Numbered from the stretch's first letter, positions 1-11,332 are shown. The stretch is 64,000 bases of DNA from Apoderus coryli (GCA_911728435.2 OU452198.1:1736001-1800000); one strand, 5' to 3'. A program made the numbers and translations. Notes: a model not told the origin generated them from the sequence alone.

Positions 1-218
1 ATAGTTACCATGAGCAACTGATATGCTGATATTTAGCAAAAGCGCTGATGCGCTTGTCCGCTTAATACGCGCAAAAAGAGTATCGGACGTAAATATATTT
101 TGTTATACAGCTCGTGTAGTTTAATATTAAGAAAAGAGTATATTTCACCACTTCGTAATATCTAAAAACAATGTAAAATACCGAATCAATGATCACTTTA
201 TATAATTCAATACTAAGG
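1..218. other. unassigned AT-rich sequence
   Basis: I see no open frame, RNA gene or repeat that I can support before the dispersed repeat that begins near position 219. Confidence 0.5.
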
Positions 219-640
219 GAAATTGAGTTCATGTTTAAATTAGCATCTTCACGTGTTTCGGGTGTAAACAGATTTCGGATTAATTACGCTATTGCAGAAA
301 TAATAAGTAGGACATTTTGGCAGCAAAGCATTGTAAGTTGGTATGTTGTTTAAGCGAGTAGATTCCATAAGAGTAACACACAAATCTATTTTCTTTTCTA
401 CTGACTTTACTTTAATGAAAAATGTGACTATTTGGGAACTATTTTAAAAATGTTTCCCTTCAAAGCAGCCTCACCAAAAGTAGCCTACCGCCTATTCTCA
501 ATATTTAACTGTATGTTAAAACACGTATTTTACAATTGCTTATCATCGGAGGAGATACGTACGAACTTTTACTCATTTTCGTTGAAGATTACAGTGAATA
601 AGGGCTATCACGTTTTATATTAGTTAAAAATAGCCACTCT
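219..640 (+). repeat. dispersed repeat A, copy 1
   Basis: This stretch matches 21494-21935 in the same orientation, with about 85-90 percent identity by eye. Shared blocks include a GTTTCGGGTGTAAA motif, GATTTCGGATTAATTACGC, and a block around 436-500 containing TTTGGGAACTATTTT and AAAATGTTTCCCTTCAAAG. Copy 2 has a roughly 30-bp insertion near 21590. No coding sequence is conserved between the copies; the short frame at 432-623 is interrupted in copy 2, so it is not a gene. The repeat class is unknown. Confidence 0.75.
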
Positions 641-1400
641 AATTGACTTAAAAAATATTAAATAAAGCGTTTACTATAACTTAACAAAATAAAAAAAAAA
701 TGTTATATTAAAAAAAAAAACAATAACCCATGGAGACTTCAGCTTTTCGAATTATCGACCATTACAGAAAAAAAATTAGATATATCAATTCAACAAACAA
801 AATAAAAGTTAAATTTAGGTTAAGTTAGGAAGCACTGCTTCAACTTTTGTAAAAATGTCTTTTTTTTACTAATAAAATCTATAGTATTGTTGTGTTTATT
901 ATTATTGTTATTAAAAATCACCCAATCATGTCAACATTTAACTGATAACACCACTCAAGGTTGTTTTCAATCACTATGACACACCACAAATATTTCTGAA
1001 ATTGACAGCGATATTATTATGTACTTAAATATTTTTACAAAAATAAAAATACAGTACTGTGGTTAGAAACCAAAAACTATAATTATTCTTAGTCAGGACC
1101 TGACTTGTAACCCAAAATGGCGGCATCTTACGTCACAGTTTTTTTCAAAGTGCGAACGTGGAGTCGGAATGCTGTACTTATTAATGCTGTGGTATTGTAT
1201 TTGGCAGAACCGGATCAAGGAATGTTTCTATGTGAGCAAAGTTATAAATTGCCGCCCCGTCCAGTTAATTAGTAATATGTGTGTATTATAATAATGTATG
1301 TAATGCTATGACCGTATTTTAGATTTGGTTCTTACTAATCTTGTTCTGTAATTCGCAATAATACCATCTATGCCTCGTTACATTCTTTGATACACCTTAT
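641..1400. other. unassigned AT-rich spacer
   Basis: Poly-A runs near 690-720 and AT-rich sequence. Nothing recognisable until the LINE fragment begins. Confidence 0.5.
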
Positions 1401-1433
1401 AAACATGCGGACAGTTTTGATTGAAATGACAGT

Positions 1434-2697
1434 TTGTCCAGTAAGTATAATTTTAGGAAAGCAAATTTTCATTTATTATATCAGCAACTTTTTGAAGCTG
1501 ACTGGACCAGCGTTATTTTTTCCACAGACGTGAATAGAGCTTGTGAAGCTTTTTATAGCAAGGTGTTTAATGTTTTCGAAACTTGCATACCAAAAAAAGT
1601 TAACAGAAAGATTAGATTTCCAGTTTATTACAATAAGGATATTATTAGTATTATTTATCGTAAGGAGAAAGCTTATATGGATTTTAAAATGTTTAGAGGT
1701 GCTTATTATCGCGATAGGTATGACAGGCTGAGGCGAATCATTAAAAATCAAATAGATGCTACTTACACGGAATATATAAGTACAGGAATGTGAGGCCTTA
1801 GTTATGTCTGACTCCAAAAATTTTTGGTCTTTTATTCATAGTAGACTCAGTATATCCAGGATGCCGGGAGTGATGAGGGACTCTGATGGGATAACCTATT
1901 CTGGACCGCAGGATATTGTTGACGCATTTAGTGGATATTTTGAAAGTGTTTATGCACGCTCATCACCTACTGTTCCAGACTTGCACATGCCGCACTCGAA
2001 TAGTATAGAAGTTTCGGTTTTGGATAGCGACGATATAATCGGCGCTTGCAGGAAGTTAAAGAACAAGTTCACGGCTGGCACTGATAATATTCCGAGCTTT
2101 CTGTTAAAGGATTGTGTGTCTACATTTTTGAGCCCTCTGTTGCACATTTATAATTTGATTTTATCCACCAACATATTTCCTTCATTGTAGAAATCTGCTA
2201 GGATTATTCCTGTACTTAAAAAGGGCGATACATCAGTAATTGACAATTATAGGCTTGTTGCATTGATCTGCAGTTTTGCCAACATTTTCGAGATTGCCTT
2301 GCACAATAAACTGAATCCGCAAGTAAAAATTTTATTGTCTCCATATCAGCACGGTTTTATTGGAGGACGTTCTTGTCTAACTAACTTGTCCTCCTTTTCA
2401 CATAGCATATGTGAGGCCCTGGATGATCGATCTCAGGTAGATGTTGTATATACGGATTTCCGTAAGGCATTTGACCGCATTGACCATTATATACTCTTGA
2501 AGCATTTAGATAGGATTGGTTTTTCCAATGGGTTGTTAAGCTGTTTGAATCTTACCTTGTCGATCGCATGCAGTTTGTTGAGTGTGAAGGTTATAAGTCC
2601 AGAAAGTTTGTTTCAACATCAGGTGTGCCACAGGGATCAAACCTTGGCCCACTATTGTTTAACATCTTTATTAATGATCTTGTTGAAATTATAGAAT
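1434..2697 (+). pseudogene. LINE (non-LTR) reverse transcriptase, 3'-truncated
   Basis: This is part of the second ORF of a jockey/CR1-like LINE. Frame one (1434-1790) reads as the linker between endonuclease and reverse transcriptase. After a frame change, 1804-2190 carries the start of the RT domain with the AGTDNIPSFLLK block. A stop at 2188-2190 replaces the Trp expected before KSARIIPVLKKGD, and the same frame then continues. Motif A is present as YTDFRKAFDRIDH, with its catalytic Asp near 2455. Motif B (SGVPQGSNLGPLLF) lies one frame away near 2622-2665. Similarity stops at INDLVEII, exactly where the G/T minisatellite begins. The catalytic F/YADD block is missing, so the gene is dead. 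The missing C-terminal part lies in opposite orientation at 3280-3957. Confidence 0.85.
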
Positions 2698-3275
2698 GGT
2701 TTTTTTGGTTTTGGTTGGTTTTTAAGTACAGGGTAGGGTTTTTGTTGGTTTTTAAGTACAGGGTAGGGTTTTGGTTGGTTTGGGTTGGGTTTTTTTTTGG
2801 TTTGGTTTGGTTTGGGTTATTTTTGGTTTGGTTTGGGTTTTTTTTTGGTTTGGTTTGGGTTTCTTTTGGCTTGGTTTTTTTTGGTTTGGTTTTTTTGGTT
2901 TTGGTTGGTTTTTAAGTACAGGGTAGGGTTTTTGTTGGTTTTTAAGTACAGGGTAGGGTTTTGGTTGGGTTGGGTTGGGTTGTTTTTGGTTTGGTTTGGG
3001 TTTTTTTTGGTTTGGTTTTTTTTTGGTTTGGTTTTTTTGGTTTTGGTTGGTTTTTAAGTACAGGGTAGGGTTTTTGTTGGTTTTTAAGTACAGGGTAGGG
3101 TTTTTGTTGGTTTTTAAGTACAGGGTAGGGTTTTGGTTGGTTTGGGTTGGGTTGGGTTGTTTTTGGTTTGGTTGGGGTTTTTTTTGGTTTGGTTTTTTTG
3201 GTTTTGGTTGGTTTTTAAGTACAGGGTAGGGTTTTGGTTGGTTTGGGTTGGGTTGGGTTTTTTTTGGCTGATTTT
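2698..3275. repeat. G/T-rich minisatellite with 30-bp core unit
   Basis: A strongly strand-asymmetric array with almost only G and T on the plus strand. A core AAGTACAGGGTAGGG recurs eight times, at 2724, 2754, 2914, 2944, 3056, 3086, 3116 and 3218. Spacing is exactly 30 bp inside clusters, and clusters are 140-190 bp apart, giving a higher-order unit. Between clusters are runs of GGTTT and GGGTT, including several consecutive TTGGG units near 2962-2985 and 3243-3260. The minus strand stays open across the array as a Lys/Pro/Asn/Gln-rich peptide, which I attribute to the repeat and not to selection. Confidence 0.9.
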
Positions 3276-3957
3276 TGTCGTATCTTTGTAGGTCGGTGTT
3301 GGTTGTAATGTTAGGGATTATCCATGGTGGTGTAGATGGTAAGGTTGTGGGTAATAATTGTGGAAATTCAATGCTTAATGAGGTTTTGTATTTGTTGACT
3401 CTATGGTAATATGGAGGATCAAGGTGGGGTTTTGTTTCAAAAGTTGTTTCGAATCTATTTGAAAAAACGTTAGAATACGTAGGATTTTCTCTTTTAGTGT
3501 ACATAGCTGCTGCGTATGATAGGCTAAGGTACTGACGTCTTCTGGCTAGGTTGGCTTCTCCGGATTCACAATGTAAGCTCTCCGTCGGACTTGTTCTATA
3601 TGCTCCTAATATAATTCTTAAAGCCTTATTATGTAGTACGTCGAGTTTCTTTAAGCATGAGTTTTTTGCTGATGCGTAGACCATACAAGCATAGTCTATT
3701 TGTGATCTGATAAGGCTTTGGTAGATTCTCAATAGTGATATGCGATCAGCTCCCCATTGCTTGTGACTTAGGGATTTCATTAAGTTGATCGCTGACTGAC
3801 ATGATTTAATAAGTTCCGCTACGTGACATTTGCAGTTTAAATTTTGGTCGAATATCATACCCAGAAACCTTGTTGTGGTTACATATTTTACCCTTTCTTT
3901 TTGAAAAGTTAAACTTGGGACATGATATTTAATAACGCAAAAATATCTGGTGCTCTA
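3276..3957 (-). pseudogene. LINE reverse transcriptase C-terminal region, 5'-truncated
   Basis: The minus strand encodes the region downstream of the RT catalytic site in jockey-type LINEs. Reading 5' to 3' it has FLGMIFDQ, then HVAELIKSCQSAINLMKSL, WGADRISLLRIYQSLIRSQIDY and a LHNKALRIILGAYRTSP block, then the usual SLHCESGEANLARRR stretch. The frame is open upstream of the first Met (3858) to a stop near 3957, so the Met is not a true start. The 3' end runs straight into the minisatellite, which extends the frame artificially. Together with 1434-2697 it supplies complementary halves of one LINE protein, in opposite orientations, lacking only the FADD segment. Confidence 0.85.
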
Positions 3958-3960
3958 GAA

Positions 3961-4500
3961 GTCTAAACTGTAAATTTTACTGTTAATTTAATTTTCACGC
4001 AAATTGGCAATAAACTTTAAGTATTAATTCACAGAGTATGCCTTGTATGTACGAGTAGGTATATGGGAATAGCCAGAGCGTTCATTATGCATTGTATACA
4101 CAAGCACCTTTCATATTATTTTAGATGCTGTTAAATATTAGCCATTGTTGAAAAGTTTCAGCGTTGTTCCTATTATGGACGATGAAATTTAGAAAGTTAC
4201 TTGAGAAAGTTTTGTATATGTATTATTATATTTACCTATTTAATGTGGAAATCATGTTATTCATTCTGGGAGATTTCGGTAGAAATACTGTTTCATATAC
4301 GGGAAAATGTGGGAAAGACGCTACTGGAAACTGTTTTTCTTGAATAACTTTTAAAATACTCCGTACAATATAACAAAGATTTTATATTGTGGACACCATA
4401 GTAAACTTTTTTTAATGTTACTTGAAATTGAGGCTTCTACGAGGTACTGATCAAAACCAGGGCATTTCATATGTTAATAGCATCATATTATTGAGCGTTG
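3961..4500. other. unassigned spacer
   Basis: AT-rich, no supported gene, RNA or repeat. Confidence 0.5.
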
Positions 4501-4505
4501 ACACG

Positions 4506-4566
4506 ATTTCCTCGCGAGATAGGTCGGATTCTTAACCGTCGAATCCGACCTATCTCGCGAGGAAAT
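4506..4566. repeat. perfect 26-bp hairpin
   Basis: Bases 4506-4531 are the exact reverse complement of 4541-4566, with a 9-base loop (TTAACCGTC). The arms contain TCGCGA, unusual for this AT-rich window. The right arm overlaps the 3' end of the RAD50-like reading frame, so the last residues of that frame are encoded by the hairpin. Confidence 0.95.
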
Positions 4567-5137
4567 GGAATTTAAGTTCTTTTTCGTACTGTTCGATGTT
4601 GTGTTGGGATCGAATAATCTCCTCAGCACATCGATATAGAATACTTGCATCTGTAATTAAGTTCCGACAGATTTCGAGTTTCTTTTGGGGATCTTGAAGA
4701 TCGGCTTGAAGTGAGACCAGTTCAAAGGATATATTTTCTAAAGAATCAGTTTTTTCAGCTAGTTCAAATTCTAGTTTTGGGATTTTATCTTCTTTCAGCA
4801 CAGTGATATTAACATTGACTTGTGTGATTTCCTGTAATTTATTGTAAAACTCCTCTTGTTCTTTCAATTCCTTCTCGACTCGAATTATTTTGTTGGGTAA
4901 TTCTTCAATTTTAGTTTTTAATTTTTTCACAATATCACCTGCCACAGATCTTTTCGAAGAAAAATCCGTTTCGCAAATTGGACAACATGGTTCACTGGTT
5001 TCAAATTCGCTGATAAATTTCTCGTACATTACTTTCGCGGACCGGTAGTTACCCTTATATCTTTGCAATTTCTCCTTTCTTTCATAAGTCTTTGTTAAAA
5101 CTGCATCAAAATTGTTTCCTTTGCACAATTCAGACAT
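4550..5137 (-). pseudogene. RAD50: RAD50 zinc-hook / coiled-coil fragment
   Basis: A 195-residue open frame resembles the middle of RAD50, the ATPase of the MRN double-strand-break repair complex. Residues 1-50 and 60-195 are heptad-rich coiled coil with high Lys/Glu. At about residues 51-58 sits CCPICETDF, the CxxC zinc-hook motif that dimerises RAD50 through shared zinc. Full RAD50 is about 1300 residues, so this is only the hook and its flanking coils, without Walker A or B domains. The minus-strand sequence before the first Met is pyrimidine-rich (TTTTCCTTTCAATG), like a 3' splice site that lacks AG. The frame ends inside a perfect hairpin at TAG. It could be an isolated exon of a gene with long introns, but the lack of a clear acceptor and the hairpin end favour a captured or dead fragment. 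Confidence 0.75.
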
Positions 5138-5239
5138 TGAAAGGAAAATTGATGTTGTAAGAAGTACGGATGTAAAAATTAAAACAAAAAAACATACGTT
5201 TCTACCTTATCGAACATGTCCTTGACAATAATTATTGTA

Positions 5240-5345
5240 AATGGACAAGAAGTGATGGTCCTGTAAAGTGGCCTCCGCGTTCTCCAGTCGAAAGTTTCCT
5301 ATATTTTGCATTTGAGGAGTTTTCAAAGACCAACTTTCTTTGAAA
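5240..5345 (+). pseudogene. possible mariner-type transposase C-terminal relic
   Basis: One plus-strand frame reads GPVKWPPRSPVESF, resembling the WPxRSPDLSPLDFF motif around the last catalytic Asp of the transposase at 56388-57461. No other part of a transposase is recognisable nearby. The match is short, so this is tentative. Confidence 0.3.
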
Positions 5346-6881
5346 ACAGGAGTGCATTGTGTCTATACCAGACGTTCGAAAAAATAAAGCCAATAAATCA
5401 CTTTATTTCGAAACAATCTCAACTCAAGCTATACCTACTTACTTACTCTCAAGGGAGTAACAAACTTGTTTCGCGGTTGAACTTTACCAATTTTACACAA
5501 GAAAAGCGAAACGCAAAAAAAAAAAATGGAAAATAAAAACTGGAAAGCAGTAAACTGAGATTAAAGGGAAACATTTTAAGTGCATCACATATAGAGCGAG
5601 CCAAGTAGTGATTTAGTCTTGTGTATAGGGCCATAAACAAAAAACACAAAATAACGAAACTTAATAATGTCAGAGCAGGTATTTACACAAATAATGAAAC
5701 AAACGGCGCGCGTGTGCCGGTGGAATTTTAAAAAATCTAAACGAGGCATACAATAATTGATTGCGTTTGGGTGATAGAGAAAAATGGCTTGCAAGAACAC
5801 GTATAGAGTCAAAATTAGATGTTGGTGAAGTAGTTTACAATGACCGGATTTCTTGGACATACTGAAACTTCCTTATACAGGGTGAGTCACCCTATAGACG
5901 CGACGGTCTACTGTGGCAAAACTATTCAGATTTTCAAAATTCTTTCAACGTCTAATTTTGTAGATCCATTAAGACTACATTCTAGAATAGGTGCCATTTA
6001 TAATGGGTGTTAAATTATCCCGTAGCACATCAAACTTACGTTTTTTTTTTAAATAGAACACCCTAGATATTATTTTTGTACCACGTAACTAAAACTCAAA
6101 AATATAAATTGGGAAGCCAGTAATCGACCGTCTTGCGGTGTATATCAGAGTGTCTGTTCCAGATTTTAGTTATATAGTAGCGAGAAACGTGATTGTGCAA
6201 CTTCGGCAATTTCCTGAAGGTTTACCCAAGCGATTATTGAGTCGCATGATATATCTATGTATCTGTCTCTGTGTTTCTCTTCTTTTCATATTGACTCTTT
6301 TTATGTCAAAGTAATGATAATGTTAACGAGAGACAATAGGAAAGCTGTTATTTTAAACTAACAGACATTGTTAGTGTTTCGCACACGATAATTTTGTATA
6401 AGTTTATGAAATAGACTGTAGGTCGACTATTGTTGCGTCCACATTCAGTTATTTTATTTTCCGCATTTTTTTTTATTATAAATAAGTAATAATTGAATGT
6501 GATTCTATATTTTAAACAAAACCCAAATTCAATGTAAATTCATAATATGTTTCATAGTCAGTTAATAAGTTTGCGCGTGCATGTTGGCCTTTAAGGACGA
6601 GCTAAACTACTATTTAATTCTATTTTATTGTGTAATTATTGTTATTTTTACTCTATTCTACTATTTTTCAACTATATGTTATCTATTTTTAATAATTATA
6701 AATTCTGATATTCTGATAGCGCTGTCTTTGTCGTCGAAAAGCTGCAAAATTGGCAAAAGTTGGGGTAAGCGATCTGCGAATCCGCTGCCAGGATGGATCG
6801 CATCAAAATACAAATGGAAAATTTATTTTTTTCTCACGGGAACTAGGCACTTTTCAACTGTGATTTAATACGGTTTCCCTA
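5346..6881. other. unassigned sequence with one TACAGGGTG end
   Basis: No supported gene. A TATACAGGGTGAGTCACCC motif at about 5874 resembles the ends of the DNA elements elsewhere in this window, but I could not find a matching partner. Small frames at 5306-5860 and 6581-6868 show no family features. Confidence 0.45.
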
Positions 6882-7541
6882 TTTTATCAATTAATTTAAT
6901 TACATCTACACAGTTAATTTAAGTGTGTGACGCAGAGGGAGATGTCAACTATTCTTCTTGAGCTATTCACAAACATTCATCTGATGGCTTTCATGGCACT
7001 GTCACTTTAGGTTATTAAGGTTATTATCACTTTTTCAGTAAAATTACTTTAAATACACAATGACAACTTCTAAATTTACTACAACTATATCGAATAACCT
7101 TTTTATAACACTACAATATACAACATGTTGATAGAAATTGATCTTAAGCATGAAAATAATGCTGAAAACTTTTATACTATTAATGTAAACAAAGAAAATA
7201 ATAATAAACTATTTGACACAAGCAATTTGTCTGTCGTTTGAAAAAAACATCTTACCAAAACCAAATTATGACGTGAAACTAGAGGTGTCAACTATATTGG
7301 AATTTGTCGACTTTTTTTAAAACCATTTTCATGACTATATTCTCAGAAAAACATATGGGAGAAGCAATTTCGTATATTTTTAGTCACAATCGTAGGCAAG
7401 AATAAGGTACACATTCGTAAATTCTATTGAAAAAGTATTAATCTTTAAAAATATGACTCACTTCACACATACTACGTTCCTTTTATAAATATCACTATTC
7501 CAAATGTCATATAAACTGTGACAGCTACCGCACACAAAAAA
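6882..7541 (-). repeat. dispersed repeat D, copy 1
   Basis: This matches 22764-23352 in inverted orientation, about 85 percent identical by eye over 550-650 bp. Conserved blocks include ATTTATAAAAGGAACGTAGTATGTG and GGTAGCTGTCACAGTTTATATGACA (read on the minus strand here). One boundary falls exactly where the BEL/Pao RT fragment begins, so the repeat may be a piece of the same element, such as its LTR or untranslated region. Confidence 0.8.
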
Positions 7542-7860
7542 ATACGATATCAATAAATAATTGTTCATTCGGCTGCCACTTCAGTCCTAAAATCTTTTGG
7601 GGGCATGTAGAATCTTCAAATAATTTCTCTGTGTTTCTTAAATTTTCGGAAATTTTCTCAAATACATCTTTCGAATTACAAACCCACCCTCTAAGTTCGA
7701 AACCTCTACGTTCGTGAATATTTATCACTTCATTTATTAATTTAATTGCGTCTTCTGAGTTTTCCGAACTATCAAGATAATCGTCCATGTAATGACGATG
7801 AATTATGGCTTCAACAGCCTGTGGAAATGTGTCTACAATTATTTTTCTTCATATAAAATT
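7525..7860 (-). pseudogene. BEL/Pao reverse transcriptase fragment
   Basis: The frame is open upstream of the first Met (7788). It reads FPQAVEAIIHRHYMDDYLDS, containing the YMDD catalytic motif in the HxYMDD form typical of Pao/BEL elements. It continues with AIKLINEVINIHERRGFELRGW and ILGLKWQPNEQ, all in the order expected downstream of the BEL catalytic loop. Only about 110 residues remain and no protease, RNase H or integrase follows. A decayed piece of an LTR retrotransposon. Confidence 0.75.
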
Positions 7861-8950
7861 TAAACTATAAATTAATATTTAATTCAGCAACAATGGGCAA
7901 CAATGCCATCTGGCATATACCCACTATACAACCACCTATCGCTCTTCGTCTAAACATAGTTGCCAGCGTTTAATTGTACTAAGCATAGCATACGAATCTT
8001 GCCATTAAAAAAACACTATAAGAAGCACGCTTCATATAAATGCAGCAGAGATTTAATGTAAAATAAAGTTATATGACAACGCTTGGCGAGTGTTTTGTAC
8101 CCATATGTCGATTATTATTTTGATTATATCTATCTCTATCACACAGTCGCAAATTTCTAGTGCTGTCGCACAGTTGTGCTATACCTACCTGTGCTCATAT
8201 TATTTTTAATTACTTTTAAAGTTTTGATTTTTGATATTTTGAATACATTTTTAATTTAAGTTTGAAAATCTAAAAAAGCAGTGAACAAATTAAAAAAATA
8301 TATATACGGTTATTAATTAGTAGGTACTGTAGCGAAAATTCTCACGATTTTCTGCTACACTTATTTTATAAATAAAATAAGTTTTAACTTATCGAAGTAG
8401 CATAATATTTTAATATTTTCAACATTACATAGTGGGTTACAAAAACCACACACTGTATCTATAAACTGTAATTAAGGTTGCGGCACTCTAGATGTTGGGA
8501 CACGACTCTCATTGGTGGAATGGGTCACGTGGTGACGCCTATTTTTAAGGTACTTGAAACAAAGAGAGGAAGGTAGTACTTCTTCTGATTTTGACCGTTG
8601 AAAGAGAAGCTACCAGAGAATGAATTTCTGAAAATCCAAAAAGATTTAAAGACAAATGTAAGTTCCTTATAACGTAATAAGGGTACTGTTGGGATGGTGT
8701 ATCAATGAATATGAACATGTATGGTAAATAGAAGATTATCTAGCATCACTACGTCGTAGTACGTGAATCGCCATTTTGCCGATGCATTTCTTAAGGTAAT
8801 GTTTTTCTTGTAGTATGTTAATTTATATACATCTCCCTTATTAAAATATATTCGTTTTTCAAATCGGTGTCTTTGAATCTCGAAAGAATTGAAATCATTT
8901 GATTTCTTCGATATTCAAATTGACAGTGATAATTAATATCTATCACAATA
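7861..8950. other. unassigned; small TGTAGC...GCTACA hairpin
   Basis: No gene seen. At about 8330-8362 an imperfect hairpin begins TGTAGC and ends GCTACA. The same TGTAGCGG start appears on the minus strand at 9993. LTRs begin TG and end CA, so 8330-9993 may hold pieces of the LTRs that flanked the gag fragment. This is only a suggestion. Confidence 0.35.
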
Positions 8951-8961
8951 TGTTCAGAGAT

Positions 8962-9650
8962 TTATTCCATGTGATTTTTACATAACATCTTTGTGGAAAT
9001 TCGTGACCATTGTGACACAGCATATACAGATTTAATAAAGCTAAGCCTTATTGTTGCTGTTGCTTTGTCTTCACGAGTGAATACATGCGATCTTACACTG
9101 TTTAACGAGCGAATGAATGAACGAATATCTCCTCTGACGTTTGATCGTTCATATTGAGGAAGAAGATTATGGCGAATCTTGTTAACGATACTTATTTCGT
9201 CGGGTTTTTCCGAAAGTCTATTAAACAAACCCTTCATATTCGAAATGAAGATAGCAACTCTCTCATTAGGAGCTTGCGTTCTGGATTCAATTTCTCTCCT
9301 TAAATCCTCATCGTAATGATATGGAAGAAAGTCGTCTTTGAGTTTCTTAACTAACTCATCCCAGTTCGTGAAACGGAGCTTGTTGTTGTTAAACCATGTC
9401 CAAGCCTGAGCCTTAAACAAATCACCAGCAGAGCTGAACAACTCATCCTTAGAAACATGTCTAAAAATTCTCAGAGACTCCACTCTTTCTAAAAGTGAAA
9501 CGACAGATTCATTGACATGACCAGAAAAACTAATTTGCCATTTATATGGCAGAACAGTCTTGGAAAAGAAAGATTGTGAAGCTGCTTGCGGTGAAGTGTC
9601 TCTGTTTGAGTGAACAGGGGTTGAAGATGCAGGTGGCGATAAATTAGACT
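8962..9650 (-). pseudogene. LTR-retrotransposon Gag fragment
   Basis: A reading frame open from about 9650 to a stop at 8962 encodes a retrotransposon gag-like core (Retrotrans_gag family). It reads SPPASSTPVHSN, then LPYKWQISFSGHVNESVVS and LLERVESLRIFR. These are followed by the diagnostic DLFKAQAWTWFNNNKLRFTNW, LKDDFLPYHYDEDLRREIES and RTQAPNERVAIFI blocks. The first in-frame Met (9483) lies inside the domain, so the true start is upstream. The C-terminal CCHC zinc knuckle is missing and no pol follows. Sequence upstream on the minus strand (9993-9652) could be LTR/leader, beginning TGTAGCGG. Confidence 0.8.
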
Positions 9651-9993
9651 AACTGATTTTAATGATCCGTTGTTTTATTTCATCGATCAAAATCAGTTCA
9701 AATAGCAGGTTGAATTCTGAATTCTTTTAGGAATACAATTTATTATCTTTATCTTATCGTACACAAATTTTTGTATATTTTTTTTATTTAAAAATATTCT
9801 GGCGCCCGCTATTGGTTCCTGAACGGTTTGGAGTTGAACTTGTTGGAGTTTGCTAGGAAATTGGTCGAACCTATCCGACTTTGTTAGCCTGGTAAAGAAG
9901 TGATAGCGGCCTAGCAAATTCTTTAAACTAAATTTGTTACCTACTTGAATTATTATCGTTACACAAGAGGTACAAATTTGGACCGCTACACGA

Positions 9994-10470
9994 TTGGCCT
10001 ACCTATTTTTATAAAAATAAATGAGTAGGTACCGTAAAATATTGTTTTTTTAATAATACAATTTATTATAATATCTCATACTTTAATATAGAAGAAGCAA
10101 GTGGAAGTACTACACATCAGCAGCGTAAATAACATTTACGCTGACATCAGGTAAGCGAAGTTATTATGAAAAATGATGTTTATTTTTTAATTTTAACTAC
10201 GGTTATTACCTGGAACTCACATCTAAAAGAACCAAAGCAAAGCGGAGAGAATACACTGATCTCGAAAACAAATGAAACTAAAAAATTAAATGTATGAGTC
10301 TAACAAAAATAACTACAAACAACTCGATAATAAATTTGTCATGGCAGAAAAATGGTTCGAATCCAAATAGACTGTGCCTTAATATTACAAGAACAGAGCG
10401 GATTGATTTGTCACTTAGGGGTCGTCAATACGTTAACGATAAGGTTGTTAAATTTGTATGGTTGCCTTCC
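9994..10470. other. unassigned spacer
   Basis: AT-rich, no supported gene. Confidence 0.5.
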
Positions 10471-10473
10471 AGG

Positions 10474-10503
10474 CTGAGGATGGAGCTGGGACTCCGAAAC
10501 ATG
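10474..10503 (+). ncRNA. degenerate hammerhead-like motif
   Basis: CTGAGGA, a hairpin GGAG/CTCC, then CGAAACATG. This is the order CUGANGA - stem II - GAAA of a hammerhead core, but with G at the fourth variable base and no readable stem I. A likely fossil, similar to the others noted in this window. Confidence 0.35.
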
Positions 10504-11332
10504 TCCCTTTGAATAAAGATTTTTAAAATTATTAGTGGATTAGCTTTCCTAATTTAACCCACCTTGTAGCTCTACTATTGATAGCAAATACATGTAAGCC
10601 AAATTTGGGACGCACTGTATATTTCTAATAAGAAGAGTTGTATTTATCATAAAAATACAATAAAACCGCCAGTTAGTTAGAAGCTGTATAATAGTTTCTC
10701 ATTTCCTATGCAGTACAATAATCAAACTTTATAATGTCATTACGTAGAAAGAGATATTAAAATTGCGAGTAAAGTTTTATTTTACAAACGATTAAATTTC
10801 AGTGATATTGCTAAGGTAATAATAATAATATAACTGGACATGGCAATACAAGAAAACTAACCGATGTTGTACAAATGTGTCCTGCAGTCCTTGTTATGCT
10901 AATTTCTGAGTTCAAAATGCAGACCAACAATGCAGTTGCTTGCAGATTTTGTTTGGTGTTGATTTCCAATATTTGATGCTGATTAAATATACAGTGCGTT
11001 TTTACACCCACAGTTGTTGTCTGAGAAAGCAGTTGCGTCAACGAAAATATTGACGATCGTTGAATGAACGTTAATATGATCAATATGACGCTTTCTGCCT
11101 CCTAATCTCATATGATACTGAACCCAATTTAGCAGTAATAACACTTTTAAACCATTTATCGATGTGACTTCGTTTTAACGGGGTATTGTTAGTTTTATAA
11201 ATTTTCTTTACTTTAATTTCATGACCAAGTGTAGCGTTAGGATTCGTATTAATTAACCGGAGTTATATATAGATAGGATAATGAATGCAGAGAGTATTAC
11301 CCCGTCTAAACCCTAATAAGATAATTAATATA
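10504..11332. other. unassigned spacer
   Basis: No supported feature. The small minus-strand frame at 10811-11083 has no family signature. Confidence 0.45.

Noticed and set aside
2698..3275. CRISPR array, because of the 30-bp spacing of identical cores
   Set aside because: Cores are directly adjacent with no unique spacers, the rest is G/T simple sequence, and the context is eukaryotic.
2752..3858. A 368-codon minus-strand reading frame as a real Lys/Pro/Gln-rich protein
   Set aside because: The first 190 codons are a LINE C-terminal fragment and the rest is translation of the minisatellite, which stays open because of its composition.
1434..3957. Twin priming as explanation of the inverted LINE halves
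   Set aside because: Twin priming places the inverted 5' part upstream of the 3' part. Here it lies beyond the 3' end, across the minisatellite.
5138..5210. An upstream RAD50 exon with donor AAG|GTAG at about 5205 on the minus strand
   Set aside because: The peptide it would encode has no coiled-coil or RAD50 character, and the plus strand there reads as a transposase-like fragment.
10350..10366. GGTTCGAATCC resembling a tRNA T-arm
   Set aside because: No A box, anticodon arm or acceptor stem can be built in the preceding 80 bases.
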